Positions 19,288-34,200 of a stretch of 64,000 bases of DNA are shown one piece after another. The stretch comes from Tubulanus polymorphus (taxonomy: Eukaryota; Nemertea; Palaeonemertea; Tubulaniformes; Tubulanidae), in assembly GCF_964204645.1 (NCBI RefSeq), contig NC_134031.1, forward strand, positions 5,439,001 through 5,503,000, written 5' to 3'. How positions within the stretch are numbered: the stretch's first letter is position 1; each line of letters starts with the position of its first letter. The notes beneath the pieces are model-generated. The model had not been told where the DNA came from. It did not search any database and was given only the letters and a program-made list of their open reading frames with translations. The position numbers and the translations under genes are program-made.

Positions 19288-22200
19288 CTAGAAACAGAAA
19301 GTAGACAATACGATAAGGACCGAGGTGAAACAGGGTAGTAATCTGCAACAGAAAATAACTATCAAACTTTAGGCTTGCTTTACGGCGTTCCTCCCTTCGC
19401 AGGGATACAAACGCGATCTCATTGAGATTATCATTAAAAAAAACCCACGATATCTATTCAAACGAAATAATAACAATCGTTTGAATTGATATAGTGCCAT
19501 CAAGATTCCTTGTCAAATTACGAACCAATGGTCGCAATTGTTCATGGTCACGCAAATATGCTTCCCAGAAATTGACATGGCCGATCACATTGCCTACTGC
19601 ATAAATGCTAGGAAAATTCAGGGACAGAAATAACCGGGCTAAAATAATGTGATTTCTGATTGGCTATAATCGCGTGCAAGTAAATGCCTATGATTCCAGC
19701 AGGGTTTCATAACGTGGCAGTCTGGATGCCAGCAGGTTCGAAACATGCTCTAGGGTATTTTTGGGCATTGACGTGACTAGGTGAATAGAACTGGAGGGTG
19801 GACGCAGTAAGGAGCTGGCCAAGTATGCCTAGCTGATGTCACAATTGATTGGTTCACATTTGGGATTAGATCATCCGGTTTTCGAGGAAGGAACAAGAAG
19901 TTTAAGACTACAGGAAATTTCAGGATTGAACTTTATTCATACCTGTACTCTGCAGGACAATGAGGATCACTGAGTAGTTGCATGTGCATTGCTTCTGGCT
20001 TCGTAGCTGAGCACCAAACCTATAAAGCAATCATCATTATAAATCATGAAAGTATAAAATTTCTACCAGCGAGTTAAAAGGAATAGTGTATTAATTAAAA
20101 CATACCTGAGCAAAACCGATGAAAAATAGTTGATCGTGAGTCAAATTGACACCTGGCAAGATTTGTTCAGGTCCATTAGATTTCACCCAATCACTGTACG
20201 CCTGAAACGCACACAAATATTGAAACGCTATAGAATTTTTTCAAACATCTTGAGAGCAATCCAAAAGACAATTCCTGAGGTGAAAAACAGGACTCCATGC
20301 TCTACTCATTCATTGCACATGGTAGAAACCTTGCTGTAAGGAAGGAGTCTACCATATTATGTGTTGGTTACTACTCAGGATGGGTAAACTAGGGAAACCA
20401 CTTCCAGTTAACACATACACTCAAACTAACTGAGTACTAGTCAACTACAAAAAAGCTGCTAAGCAACTGCAAAAATGACTGCATACTTATAGGCTAAACC
20501 AGCCTTCTACCTGATTGCGAAACACATTATGAAATCTCCCCAACTTAGCGTACTCAGTATCATGAGTTGATTTCTTGCGGTCAACACATACAGCAGATCA
20601 ATTCGAAAAATTGCTCTCAGGTTGGTGAATCAGAGAAATGTTTGATGAAAGCTAACAATATTCCACAATATTACCTGAGGCATTACCGTAGTAAGTTTGT
20701 ACTAACCCTAAAAGCGTTTTTCAGGCCACCGTTATCAGCGATGTTCTCCCCAACTGTCTGTTTACCATTTACCTATCACGAGTCGAAAAAAAGACCGATT
20801 AGTCATTTGTTGTTACTAATTCTCATTATAACTAGGGACGTATGGATGTATTTAATACTTACATGTTCACCATTAATAACATATTTTGAGTATTGATCTA
20901 TCATACATTTTGTGCGTTTTTTAAATCTGCCTATTACTTGCGCATTCCACCAGTTTCTCAGATTCCCATTCTTGTCGTATTCCCTTCCTGAAACATTCAT
21001 TATCATCATCATCATCATCTTAGAAAAAAGATGAAAATCATACAAATATTTGTCAAGGTCATAAACTGAGTATTTATCTTGCATAGTACAGAGAGCTGTA
21101 TTTGCCGTTTCTATGCATGGTGGAACCATACCATATATGGCAAGGGTGGATTTAGGAGGTTGCACCGGGTGGACTGGTCCACCTCCTTCAAATTTTGAAT
21201 GTGCCCCCTAGAAGTCTGGAAAAATTAAATCCAAATGAGCCCGGATAAGGACCAGAAAAGCCCATTTTTGTTTTAACTTTCCTGTGGGAGGGCCAAAAGA
21301 ACCTCTTCCAATGCTTGCGCTTCCCTCACATCGCCAAATCCGACCTACTCAAATTAAGTGCCCATTCCAATTTTCACGGTTCACCCCTTTAAAGAATCCT
21401 AGATCCACCCTTAAACAGTATAGAATGGCAATAGGGTCTAGATAAACCTCCACAAGGATTTTCAATTCAAATTACAAATCAGCAAAGCTTGAAGCCCTCA
21501 CAATGCACCAAATATGACTAAGATTTTCCAAAGCGGGATTGAGCATCTTATTTTTGCATTTAGTCTTCAGCAATTCGCCTTTTTGGGGGATACAAATATA
21601 CAAATTATGGCAGATAATGTCTTAGGCTAAAAGAATAAACCTCAAACAAATACCCTGATCATCAAATCCATGAGTAAGTTCGTGACCGACGACTGCACCT
21701 ATTCCACCATAGTTCAATGACCTAAGGTAAAATAGAATGAATAATATTCAATGCTTTTGATAAAGAAGGATTCATTGATAAAATGCTGGTAGCCATAACT
21801 TGCGGCGGCCATTCCTCGGGAATAACTCTGAATACCTTGGATAATCTTTGTCGTAAAATGGAGCCTGCAGAATTCCAGCCGGAAAGACTATCTTATTTTC
21901 AGTAGGCGTGTAATATGCGTTGATCGTAGGTGGCGTCATGCTCCATCTATGAATAAACGATATCAACGATTATATATAAAATCCTGTCGAAATATTATGC
22001 ATCATTCACCACTGTGCGGGCAAACAAAATTCATTACCGTTTTTTGTCCGGCTTTTCGCGAAGACGTTTCAGTTCTTTTTTCAATGAGAATCTCAGCGTT
22101 CGTATGTTGTTATCGAAGTATGTGTTCGGATCAATTTTCAACTGAAACGGAACAATAAAAAATTGTTGGAACGATGATACCGGTAGTTGTTATAAAATGG

Positions 22201-25200
22201 AACTTCATTGTTATGAAATAATTTCACGGAACAGTGTATTAACCCTTTCAATGCTGACTAATTAATACCCGAAAGCGCTGGAGATGATTTGAAAACTTTC
22301 GAAAGATTCCACCCCAGTGCTTTGTACATTGTAATGGGTATACGGCTATAGTGCATCTACACCACAGCATTTGTAACTAATATTTTATTGTTAGACAGGT
22401 GCTTTCAATAGATAACTTTCATTACTGATAACATGAATGCACCGAGATGAAGTGTACTAGCAAAGTCTTTCACCGATTTGTACACCATCATGCATTTTTG
22501 ACGCACTTAAAATGTAAGAGTTGTGTTCTGAGTTGAAACACCAGTTGCACGATAAGGACTTATATACAAGACCAATTTCATCGACGTACCCCTTTGTACT
22601 CCTCGTCCAGCGCCGTTTTATTCAAAATATACTGAGGAAATCCAATCATATCAATCACTGAATCAACCTGCAATACACAATCATATTTCAATCAATCAAT
22701 ATCGAAGGAAATCAGTTCGCGAAGACGATTTGTATGAAATAATACATCGAAAAACCTCTAAGTTGTGGTGCAAAATTGTGCAAATTTGATTTCATTATGA
22801 CACACAGATAACTGTGGTTCCTATACCAAATTATTAAGTTTGAACATTGAATCGAATCAGTAGGATACCTTTTCACGAGCCGCATTTACAGTTTGCGCAT
22901 CCATCCACGGTATATCCGGTAGACCTCGCTTGAATGTATGTTTGATCTGATCGACCATCGATTCTGCCTGTATAATGAAAAAATAAAAACATCAAGTACT
23001 TGGTGAAACAGACTTCAATAATTTTGAAATATAGGTATCTGTTAGTTTGGAGACAGTTCTACTGTCAAGACTTTGTATAATACTGCACAGAGCTCATTGT
23101 GATTGTATAAACAAGCTCACCAATTAAGGCGGTTGGTTCATTTTTGGATTGAAGTCTCGAGCATATGGAACAAGGCCAAGAAACCCCTTCAGTGCTGACT
23201 AATTAATACCTGAAAGTGCTGGAGATAATTTGAAAATGTTTAGGAATTCCACCCCAGTGCGTTTAATAGCGGCATACCGCTTTAGTACGTCTACACCATG
23301 GTGCGGTGTATTGTTAATTGCTAATATTTCACTTTGTTTGACAGGTGCAGCCATCTATCTTAAAAACTAATTACTAATACCCCATGATGCGGTGTACTAG
23401 CAGTCCATCACCGGTCTATACACCACACTGCGGTGTAGACAAAATGAAAGGGTTCAGGAAATTTGAATAACGGGGTAAACGTTCTTGAGAAAAAGGGATT
23501 ACTGATACGAATCTATTCATCATAGACTGACGATTTACGATAATCAAATTTTAATTTTTTCTAACAAGGGCTTCAACTAAAATCTGCGGTGTAGTTATCT
23601 AGCCTGTGAGGAAATGTTGTCCGAAAGCTAGGATAGACACACGAAAAATCAGGACCCGATTCTAAAGTTCCGAGTTCAAATTTGACTCGAGTGCAAACTC
23701 CTGTAATGAATTGATTTCGAAGTCAATCTTAAATCAGAACTGCAAAACTGGATCCTGAAACACATCAATGTATTAGTCATATTCAAACATGTAGTTAAAT
23801 AACTAACTATGTCCGACTTTCAATCTGGAACTTTTGCTAAATCAATGCACAATTTCACTTGATAACTTAAAACGTTTTGCGAGGGCGATGGGACTAATAA
23901 ATCTTATTCTTTACATTTTCCAAACGATTTAGTGCCAAAAGCATTAAGATTGATTAAAAAATAAACAGATTTCTTTCAATATCCAAATTTTCGTCGCTCT
24001 TCTGAAGAATATCAAAATTCGTTATTTCTTCTTAATTCAAAACAATTTGTTTTCGTTCATTATGGAATTTCAACCGCAGGAAATAGTCGCGTGTTGATTA
24101 ATTGTCTCAGTTACGACGATGATGCATATCGCAACATTTGTCTTCATTAATTCAAATTCAAATTTATCATTAAGTTACAACCGGTAATTGTGCATAATTT
24201 GACGAAGGGACCATTCATTTGTGATGTACATTCTTTGGGGGAGGGGGGAAGCAGGGTTATATCTGATGCATACAAGTCTGTACATGGAGGGGGTCAAATG
24301 CTATGTTTTACGTACAATCTAATGTCAATATAGATTTGATGATCATATATGTATGCATGTATGGGAGGGTGGGCTAAAAATCGGAATTTCATGCGTACGT
24401 AATAAATGAACGGTCCCGAAAACAGAAATGTCTCATTAACAGCGGAGAGTCTTCCTCCTCGTGGTGAGGCTACGTTCCGTTAGGTGGCAGCTAGATTGCG
24501 TACGTAATTCGAACGTTTAAAAATATCGCATAATATCAGCTCGAAACAAAGATGCTAATAATCTTAAAAGCATTAGTAAGCGAGGCGAGGTTCCGATTAT
24601 AGCAAATAATAAAGACGAAAGCGCGAAAGATGCGGTAGCAAATAACGACGGAGAAATTGTGAACATCCATTCTTTTTATTGTTTCAATTCCGAGAGGAAT
24701 TTTTCAGGTTAAAAAACGTACGGTGAAGGATCGAAGCGACTAATTAAATCACGGGATGCGATTTCGGACTGAAAACGGAAGGGAACTGACCAAAAAATAT
24801 CAACATTCACTGCTCGAACGACTAAAACATTTTTTACCCGGTTTTTTGAAAACGTCTTTTTTTACTTACATCGTTCAAAGAAACACTGAACTGTTAGCAC
24901 AAAATTAAGCATAGCAGAAAATGGCGCTTACTTGAAGCAGAAAAATCAATTAAAACGGCAGATTGTCATTCATTGGAAAAAGTTCAAAAAGCTTTGATTC
25001 AAATACTTTTCATGTCTACAAATATATGTACTGCTTGATTCGGCAATATACCAGTAAGCTTGATGCAGAAAAAATGTCTCCTTAGTACAATTACAGAACT
25101 TGATCCAAATCTGGATCTCAGAGCCATGAGCCAAATTTTAGCACGGGTCAAATCATCATCGCGTGTGAATAGAACGATAACCACACTCAAACGTGGTGAA

Positions 25201-28200
25201 CGGATAATAAGATAAAACCCACTATCTACAGATTAAATGAATTTAAAAACGATAATTCTCGTTTTTAAATTCTTTTAATCTGTAGATAATGGGTTTTTAT
25301 CTTATTATCGCGTGTGAATTGAAACGGGTGACTCCCTTTGCTTTGTTTGAGCATTGTTTAGTATCGAGTGAGTGGTTAACATGTGAACGCGCTCTCTAAT
25401 TAGGCACGGGCCAAATTTGACTCGGATCAGGCCCATCTAAGTGCGATTGTGGCTTAAGTTGTTTTCATAGCAGAAAAGCATTCTGATTGGTATCAATATT
25501 GGAGTGATATTCCAATCACTGTTGGAATCATTCCTGCAGGCTGCAACCATAATCTATAAGTTGGCAATGGGATAATCATATATTTGACCATTGTTTGGAT
25601 GACCTATAGTGATGAAGACAGGGATTTGCTCGAACTAAACTCGCCAATAAGAAACGATGATTTCATTTGTGAATATCTAATGATTACCGAGGCAGATCAG
25701 CCATGAGATATCACTTATAGCGACAAATGTGGTTGAAATGGAAGTACAAGATAACTTGGCAGCAGCCCAGGAGATACGAGATATCTTCGCAACAGGCAAT
25801 GGCCGCAGACCTGGAGATATTGAGATATCTCGTAGCGAGCAGTGGGGCGTTTTCAGAATTCTAATAACAGCCATACACACTATGAACGAGCTCTACGGAG
25901 AGTTATTTCTAAGAATTATTTGTCTTTTGCACGATGCAAAATCAATAAAGAATCATTCACATTTGAATTATGAATTCGGCATTCTCTATCTCTGTATCGC
26001 GAGCAGATGTAAATCAATACATTACAGGTAATTAAGTTCAATTCATGTTCAGATAATTCAGTAAACACACTCCAGTTCTCGGTGCTGCGTGTAGGAAGTT
26101 TAATAGGATGTTTACTCCGAATGAGAATATCGAACAGAAATCTTTGGCATAGAGGAAAAAATAAACATCATTTATTAAGAGGATTGTTGGCATTGCTGTG
26201 AGGCGCGCATGTGGATATGTCTTTGGTAGAACGTAAATCCGATGAGAAAACATTATGGGCGCTGCGGTCACACAGAGACAGAAGATTTGGCCCGGATCAG
26301 GACCGAGTCAAATTTGGCTGATGCCTAATTAGTGAATACATTCGCAAGTAAATTACCCACTCGATACTAAACAATGCTTAAACAAAGCGAAGTGGGCCAT
26401 TTAACTGTACCTCACACGCAATAATTTGATCCATGTTAAAAATATTTCTGGTCAGGCCGAACAGACAAGGGCCGATTTGGCACTTGTGTGAACAGTTGTT
26501 CCGGACCAAAAATACTTGTATGATCTTGGCTTATATCGTCAATACCAATGTATTACATACATTGGGATGGGGATCTCATTTCAACAATGGAGGCATAAGC
26601 TAAATAAATACTCATGTCCCTGACTGGTGGGGATGTCAAAAAAATTCTAGAATTGATTGTCCGAGGAATGATCTATTATGAAAATTGGCATTCTTTCTCC
26701 ACATGATATAATTCTTTAAACTTTTGCTTGTATTGTCACTAGTGAGTAGTATCCTCCCTGGTAGGGATGCCTGATTCTATCGAGAAACTGCGACTGCCCG
26801 AAACCCTGCCCGATTAGCCTGAGTGCGCAGCTTAGGGTTTTTCCATTTATGGTATATCTGTGAAATTTGCCTCAGCAATTATACAACAGGCAATTCGATT
26901 GATGCTGCAAGTTTTCGTGTGGCAAGCTTGCGCATGTACGCATGCACCTGTTCTAGTCGGGCAGGATTTCATGTCATGGACGAGTCTAGAGATGCCATCA
27001 GGTTCGAATCCCCGCCGAGTGAGGACGAGTGAGTACATAATATGTACTTACGGTATTTTTACTATCTCCGTGGAATGAATTTCTGACGAACATCGCACCG
27101 AGGGCGAACCCTACAGTTCCATCGACATCCGATACACATTCTCTCCACTTCTCTTCCTTTCCAGTCGTACCTGTAAATTGCGAAACATTCATTTCAAGAC
27201 AGATCTAAATCATCAGAAGTACACTTAGAATTACTTCGACTTTTATTCGCAAGCAATATATGTACATTTCAGTTAAGTCTAGATCTGCCGCTTAGCAGTA
27301 ATACTAACAATGAAGCCCACTCTCAGAGCAGGCCCATCTCGTACACAAGGCGTATTCAATAGGTGCACTATTATGTGACTTCGCCCGCATGTTTGTACCA
27401 TTGAAATTGCCTTCGATTACATTTCCTGGCCCCTATTCTACATTTTCTTACAAAATCTAAAGCTCTGAATGATATTTCGGACATTTCGTAACTGACCTGA
27501 TAAAGCCGTTTTTAAGATTTGTTTGGCGTTTTCGAAATCTTTTCCGAGGAAACTGTCCATGAATTTCACAACATGCCACATCATATAGTTATGCATGATC
27601 CTAATTAGAAATAGAAAAACATTGATGATTGTTTCTAATACACGGATATGTTTTGCGTATTTTCTTTTTCTTCCCGCAGCAGGCTGCCGCCCAATAAAAC
27701 CAGCCCTTTAATTTTTGATTCAAGTTATTAAGAATTTTTATTAACCCTTTCAGTGCTGACTCATTAATATCCTATAGTGCTGAAGATAATTTGAACATTT
27801 TGAAAAATTCCACCCTAGTGTATTCAATAACGGGAATACCACTACAGCGCGGTGTATCGTTAGTTACTAATATTTCACTATGTTTGAGGTGCTGCCATTT
27901 TTCAATAGAGACAAAAACTAATTACCAATTACATCAATACACCGCAGTTCAGTGTACTAGCAAAAGCCATCACCAATTTTCACACTGCACTGCGGTGTAG
28001 ACGCACTGAAAGGGTTAATTCCACTCATTTCTATGATTTGAATCCATCATAACCAAGTAAAGGCTTAGATTTAAGACAAGGCTTAAGCCTATCTGGCTCG
28101 ATAATCAATCTAAGAAATTAACCCTATCAGTGCATCTACACCACGGTGCGGTATACCGCATTGCAGTGTATTTGTTATTAGCAATTAGTTTTCATATCCA

Positions 28201-31200
28201 TTGAAAGATTGCAGCACCTGTCAAACATAGTGAAACGTGGATAATTAACGATACACTGCGCTGTGGTGTAGATGCACTTTCGCAGAATGCCCATTATTCA
28301 AAACGCTTCGGTGGAATTCTTAAATTTTCGAACTCCAGCACTTTGGGGAATTGATTAGTCAGCGCTGAAAAGACTTTAGATTATTTTTGAACTTAAATCA
28401 CGACCGTGCAATGCTCGGGTACCGTCTTTTACCTTTTTCCGTCGTCCGTGCTGAGAAGTCGCGTGACCATGTCGGACATCTGAGCTAAATATTCGGGAGC
28501 GAACACGACCACCGGCTCGTCTTTCGTCAACTTGATATCGACCAATTTAAACTGCTTGTTCAATAACTGCAACCAATTTATCTACAGACGAAAACGAAAA
28601 CCGTAATGAAAACGCGAGTATGAAACCGAGCGCGGTTTACGGCGTTACCGGAGAGAAAATGTTTCTCATCGAACAAGATGCATTAACGAATTTCCTGTTC
28701 GACTAGCGAAATATCGATTTACGTACAAACGGAGCTTTCTTCTGTAACTCGGCGATTGTCATTTTGTGATAGAGTTTCTCGTCGTCGCGGCGTTCAGCAG
28801 ACGGAACAGTGATCTACGGAAAAAAAAAATTCAAACAACCAATCAAAAGGATGGATTAGAAAGTTTAACAAGCGCATTTCGTTTTACATGACGATCAATT
28901 CATGAGTATACCAGATTAGACTTAGGCTAACTCGGCAAACCGCTCGTGTTGGAGAATCTTTTTATTTCACAGATTCAACATTTATTTGGGTAGAGCGTTC
29001 CAAAGGGTCGGGGCGACAAATGTGAAAGATTGTCTGCCAAAGGTACTAAGTCTTTAGCTTGGTAAAATAAGCAAATTGTCTGATCCAGATCTAAGGTGAC
29101 GAGAAAGTGAATGTTTTGGCAGAAGTGTGAATTTCGACTGGTTCCAGAAGCGACTCAGTGAGTGGTTTACGCGTGAACACGCTCTCCAATTAGGCATGGA
29201 CCAAATTTGACTCGTGCCTGATCCGTGCCAATTTGGCTAGGGCCGAATCATCTCCATGTGATCACGGCTATACGATCAAAAATTCTACGAAAAGGCATAA
29301 TTTCCTATTCCAATTGAGCCGATTTTTTACTTAACCTTTACTGTATTAGGATTCAGTTGAACAGTAGTTCACTTACATTAGCGATATCGCGTTCCCAGTC
29401 GATCACGTCGCCAAATTGAGCTTCGGAATCGTTCTTCTTTCCGCCCAATAACATCGCGTCGGTTACCATATACTTCAAATACGCAGACAACACCTGAAAT
29501 TTATAACGCACACGAATATCACACGTGTTTAGCTCATTAGTTCGTAGTTAAAATGAACAGGCAATTTACTTTAATCAATTATCAGTTATTGTCAGTACGT
29601 TTTAATGGACAATTCATGAATTCTTAAAACAAATCGGATTGTGGCACCAAATGAAAGAGAAATTGATAGCGTTAAGTGTATCCTATTTCAACATTAATCA
29701 CTTCACTTCACTGTAATTCATCAGTAGTTACTGTTTATCTTTGATATTTAATGTGCAAATATTATATATACAAGTCTTGGTAAGTAACCAACACTCCAGT
29801 GTATTTACTGAATGAAATTGAGACTTCAAGGGCAAATCTAGTGGGGAGAGGGCAACAGGGTGTGGACCCATGCAGAAATCAGAGGGCAAGTAGGGTCTGA
29901 TTCAGGGAGGGGTGCAACCCCCAAATCGGGCATATCATATAGTTAAAAGGGCACCCCGAAAACTTAATCTCGTTTTTGGAGATACAGAAAACAAGCTCAA
30001 GAATATAACTATTTTAGGATTCAGTTAATTGTTTTTTATTGTCTCATAAAATTTCAGGGCAATTTGACATATTTTTGTTAGGGGTGGGCAGGGGTGTTAG
30101 GGGGCTCACCCTCTGCACCTCCCCATGGATCAGCTGGAGGAAAAATTCGGTCTTCTAGAACCTATTTCGGGGGTAGGATACCTGGTTAAGGCATCCATAA
30201 AACTAACATCTGCCCCGTGATTTCCAAGAACGAAATAAGGCCACGATGCTGTGAATACTTAATTAATGATACGTGCCGAAGGTTACAGGGACAATAATTC
30301 ATTTTCGTCAGGTATCTCGCAATCAGGGATAAACGCTCTGTTATATGCACTGGCACGTTTTTTCCGAATTTGTTTGTTCCTCGCGGTAAATGGTTTCCTA
30401 AAGGCATCTATCAAAACTTACGAATGAGTGTATCGGTTTAAAACTGCGTGTAGGCCGAAAGACAAGTAGAAAGAACGAGCCATAGCCACAACGGTTCTCG
30501 GGCTCAGGCTCGAACTTGAACTCCGAAATTACCATTCATTAGTTCCCATTCCTTTTTGGATACGTTATTTTTAGGGCTAATACCTACATTTTGTCATGAC
30601 AATTTTTTAGATTTTGACCCTGTTCCTCAGAGGAAAAACAGTTTATAGTGCCTAGTTCTGTCACTAGGTGACGCACTGGGTCCATTCTTTGCATTGCGCA
30701 ACTAGACTGACCCCCATACTAACTAACATTGTACCCTAATTTAATCAAGATCAACCCACGATTAACGAAGTTAAGAAGCTGAAAGACAGACAGGCAGACA
30801 GACAGGGGCCAGTTGCTCAAAAGTTGGTTAAAGATAACCAGTGGATAAATACCATAGTTACAATGAACTTTCAATTGTCACTATGTCAACAATCCACTGG
30901 TTAACTCTAACCAACCTTTGAGCAACTGGCCCCAGATACACAGACAGACAGACAGATTCACAGACAGACAGTACAAGAATAAGGGTCTTACGAAGCCCAA
31001 GAACGACAAAGAAAGTGGATGTATCACTTCAATCGAAGAAGCACTATGTGGGATAACATCAAAACGATGATTAAGAGAACGCATCCGGAAATGACTTCCT
31101 TTATGAGGCGTATTTTGCGTTCAAAAGCGCGACAAGTACCATTTGTCAAGGTTACTGTCGACACCTCGAGTCAACCAGTCGGCCATACAGGAAGTCCAGT

Positions 31201-34200
31201 AATGTACATACACCCCCGTTCATTATTAATTCATACGTAGACGTTTCGAATGTCACTTACGCGCGTAATTTCATCACTTCAAGAATATCCTATGTCTACT
31301 ACGCATAATTCATTATTTAACGCGTTACCAGAGTTTAACATCAGCGCCGAACCATTAACTGTCAGAGAATAGGTTGTGAAGGGTATACGTACACTTAAGT
31401 ATGCCACAGGGTATAGTATTTCAGCATTCTACTACAGCCCAGCTACTTAGGAATTCCTTTTTCTTGTAGAGAAATTATGTAGATGAAGTTTATCAATATT
31501 TCACAAGAAGCTCAGCCAGAAGAATTGCTTTTCGAGCTCGGTGGTTCAGCAACAGCATGCGTTCTTAATTATCGCTCGGGTACTGAGTAACTCTGCTATA
31601 GTCACGATCACACGGAGACGATTTCGTCCGAGCCAAATTAGCACGGATCAGACCCATGCCTAATTAGAGAGCCTGTTCATGTGCAAAGGATTCTCTCAAT
31701 ACTAAACAATGCAGTGACTAAGTAAGGCTAGTCCCATACAGAACCAGTTGCAATTCACACGCAATAATTTGACCTGAGCTAAAATCTGGCTCGGACCAAA
31801 CCGACATGGACCCATTTGGCACCGGTGTGAACAGTTGTTCCAGGCCTAATTTGGCACGGGCCAAAAATGCTTGTGTGATCGTGGCTTACAGCTCTGCGTT
31901 AAGGCGGGACATAGCAGAAAATCAGTGATCCTTTGGGCTCAAAATGTACGCATCAGTGTGCTACTGGAGAATTACTCACCGGCTCAATGAGGGACTAGTA
32001 TAAGGGGTATCAGTAAACACAGTATCAGTATATAACAGGGTTCATCGACCGAGGACTTCTTCATTCAGCTCACCATTTGCTAACCTCTAGATTTTCAGTT
32101 GGCCCCCCCCCAAAAATCCTTCCCGAATGAAATTTGGTACCATCCGAGGACGTCTAAAAGCTCCTCAATTATGTTTCTTTCGTTGAAACAAGCACAAATC
32201 CTTGTTAATGGCACTACCTACAAAAGCTTATTTTTCAAAATTTTCCTTGAGAAGGGCAACCAGACCCCTTTTCACTACTCATGGATAGTGCCTCTTTTTA
32301 TAATCATCGCCTGTTTCATCGGGTGCTACCCCTCAATATAAGCCGTGGATCTGCCCCTGCCGAAGGTACGTTGTGTACGTTAGTATTCCTATATCTCAAA
32401 TCAGACGGAGTCGATACGGCACTTAATACGTAAAGCCATGAATCCAGTTTCATGAATACATTAACGTGTCAACCGTCATGAGAACTACTGCATAACCAAT
32501 TCGAATTACTGAACGTCTTCACGAAATAGTGAAAAATTTTTCATTGAGAGGAGCAGTACGTTCGGCGAATACTAATGTTCTGCGAATGGGAGCGGTGGCA
32601 ACTTCTGAATCGCGTCGAGTGCTTCATCAACTTTCAAATCATAAATGACGACGAAACTGGATAAAAAGGCAAGTAGCTCAGTTGCAGCTTAACCCTTTCA
32701 GTGCTGACTAATCAATACCCGAAAGTGTTGGAGATAATTTGAAAAATTTCATCCCAGTGCGTTGAACAAAGAAGTACCACGTCTACACCACAGTGCAGTG
32801 TATTGCTAGTTATTATTATGTCATTTACCATCTTTCAATAGAAATCAAAAGCTAATTACTAATAACATCATTGCACTGCAATGTGGCGTACCAGCAAAGT
32901 TCATCATCTATTCATACACCGCACTGCGGTGTAGCCGCCTTGAAAGGGTTAATGCATGGGAAGGATAAGAACAGACTCTGGTTCCGCATATAAATGGCTC
33001 ACGACTTGAGCATCGCCGTTAATCAGAGTTCCGTTCTCGACGTCTAGACCTTGAATCTTGCGGAAATCAAGCGTGTAATTGCTGAAGACGTCGACGAAAA
33101 TGAATTAGAGCAATTGCGGAAAAGATAAGGGATGTCCGGCTCGAGTGAACAGTACTTCAACTACTGTCGCAGCTCCTCCAGGTAACTACGGTACTCTCCG
33201 TACTGATCATCGTTAAGAGTCATCAGCGCCGACACAACAACGCAATCATGAGTAGTTTGACTGTGATTTCTACAATATGATTCATTCGTGACATTAACCT
33301 CTTGTCTATCGACAGAAATTTTCTGTAAAAAACCCTTCAATGATTGAAAATTTCGTAGCAATCAATTGAGACCTGGGATGCTGGACCTGGTTCCGCAGTT
33401 CTCTTTAAGATTTGACGTCAAAGTGATAACATTTGAAACTAACTAATTAACTCCTGGAGCGGTATGGGAGAGTTGTTAGAGCGTTCGACTGTGGGAAATC
33501 AGGTCATGGGTTATAACCCTGTACATTACCGTCGTGTCCCCGAGCAAGACACTTATCGTCATTGCTTCCATCCAGGAGTAAATGGGTACCTGGCCTGATA
33601 TGACTCATGAGCGCCTAGTAGCTGCTCGGATTTACTTCTCCCCAGGGAAGGGGGCAAAAGTAACTAGGTCCTGGTGTCTGTATATGACCATATCAAGCTT
33701 AGTTCTGATACGCTGAAGCACTGCCTAGTGTCACGACGTATCACAATGCCACGTAGAAGCGCTTTATTCTAGTATGTGATTAGATGTATTGAGTTGCCCC
33801 CCCCCCCTGGTATTTGTGTAACATAAGTCATATCTAAACATCCTAATGATCGATGGCTTAGATTTGTGTCATTGCATTAAGAGGTGTCGAAGGATAATGT
33901 AGATGTCTACGAAAAACATACCTTGTCTTCGTCGACCGTTTTATTAAGGTAATATTCTCTACTGGGCAGACCGATTCCACTCTGATCTACCTACAAAAGA
34001 TAAAATGCTGAAATGAAATCATCAGTCACATGTTGATATCTTTATGAAAGATTTTAGTCAGGCATCACTGACCGAACTGTAAAGATTATTTTGACATAGC
34101 AACATGTTAGGGATTGCATACAATATCGGAAATACATTCACAAATATGTTTTTCTATACGTTTTACACTTAGGTCTAATGGATGGATGGATGAATGCCAC

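Noticed and set aside
26987-27022. GGTTCGAATCC tRNA B-box near peptidase exon 10
   Set aside because: No A-box or cloverleaf at the right distance.
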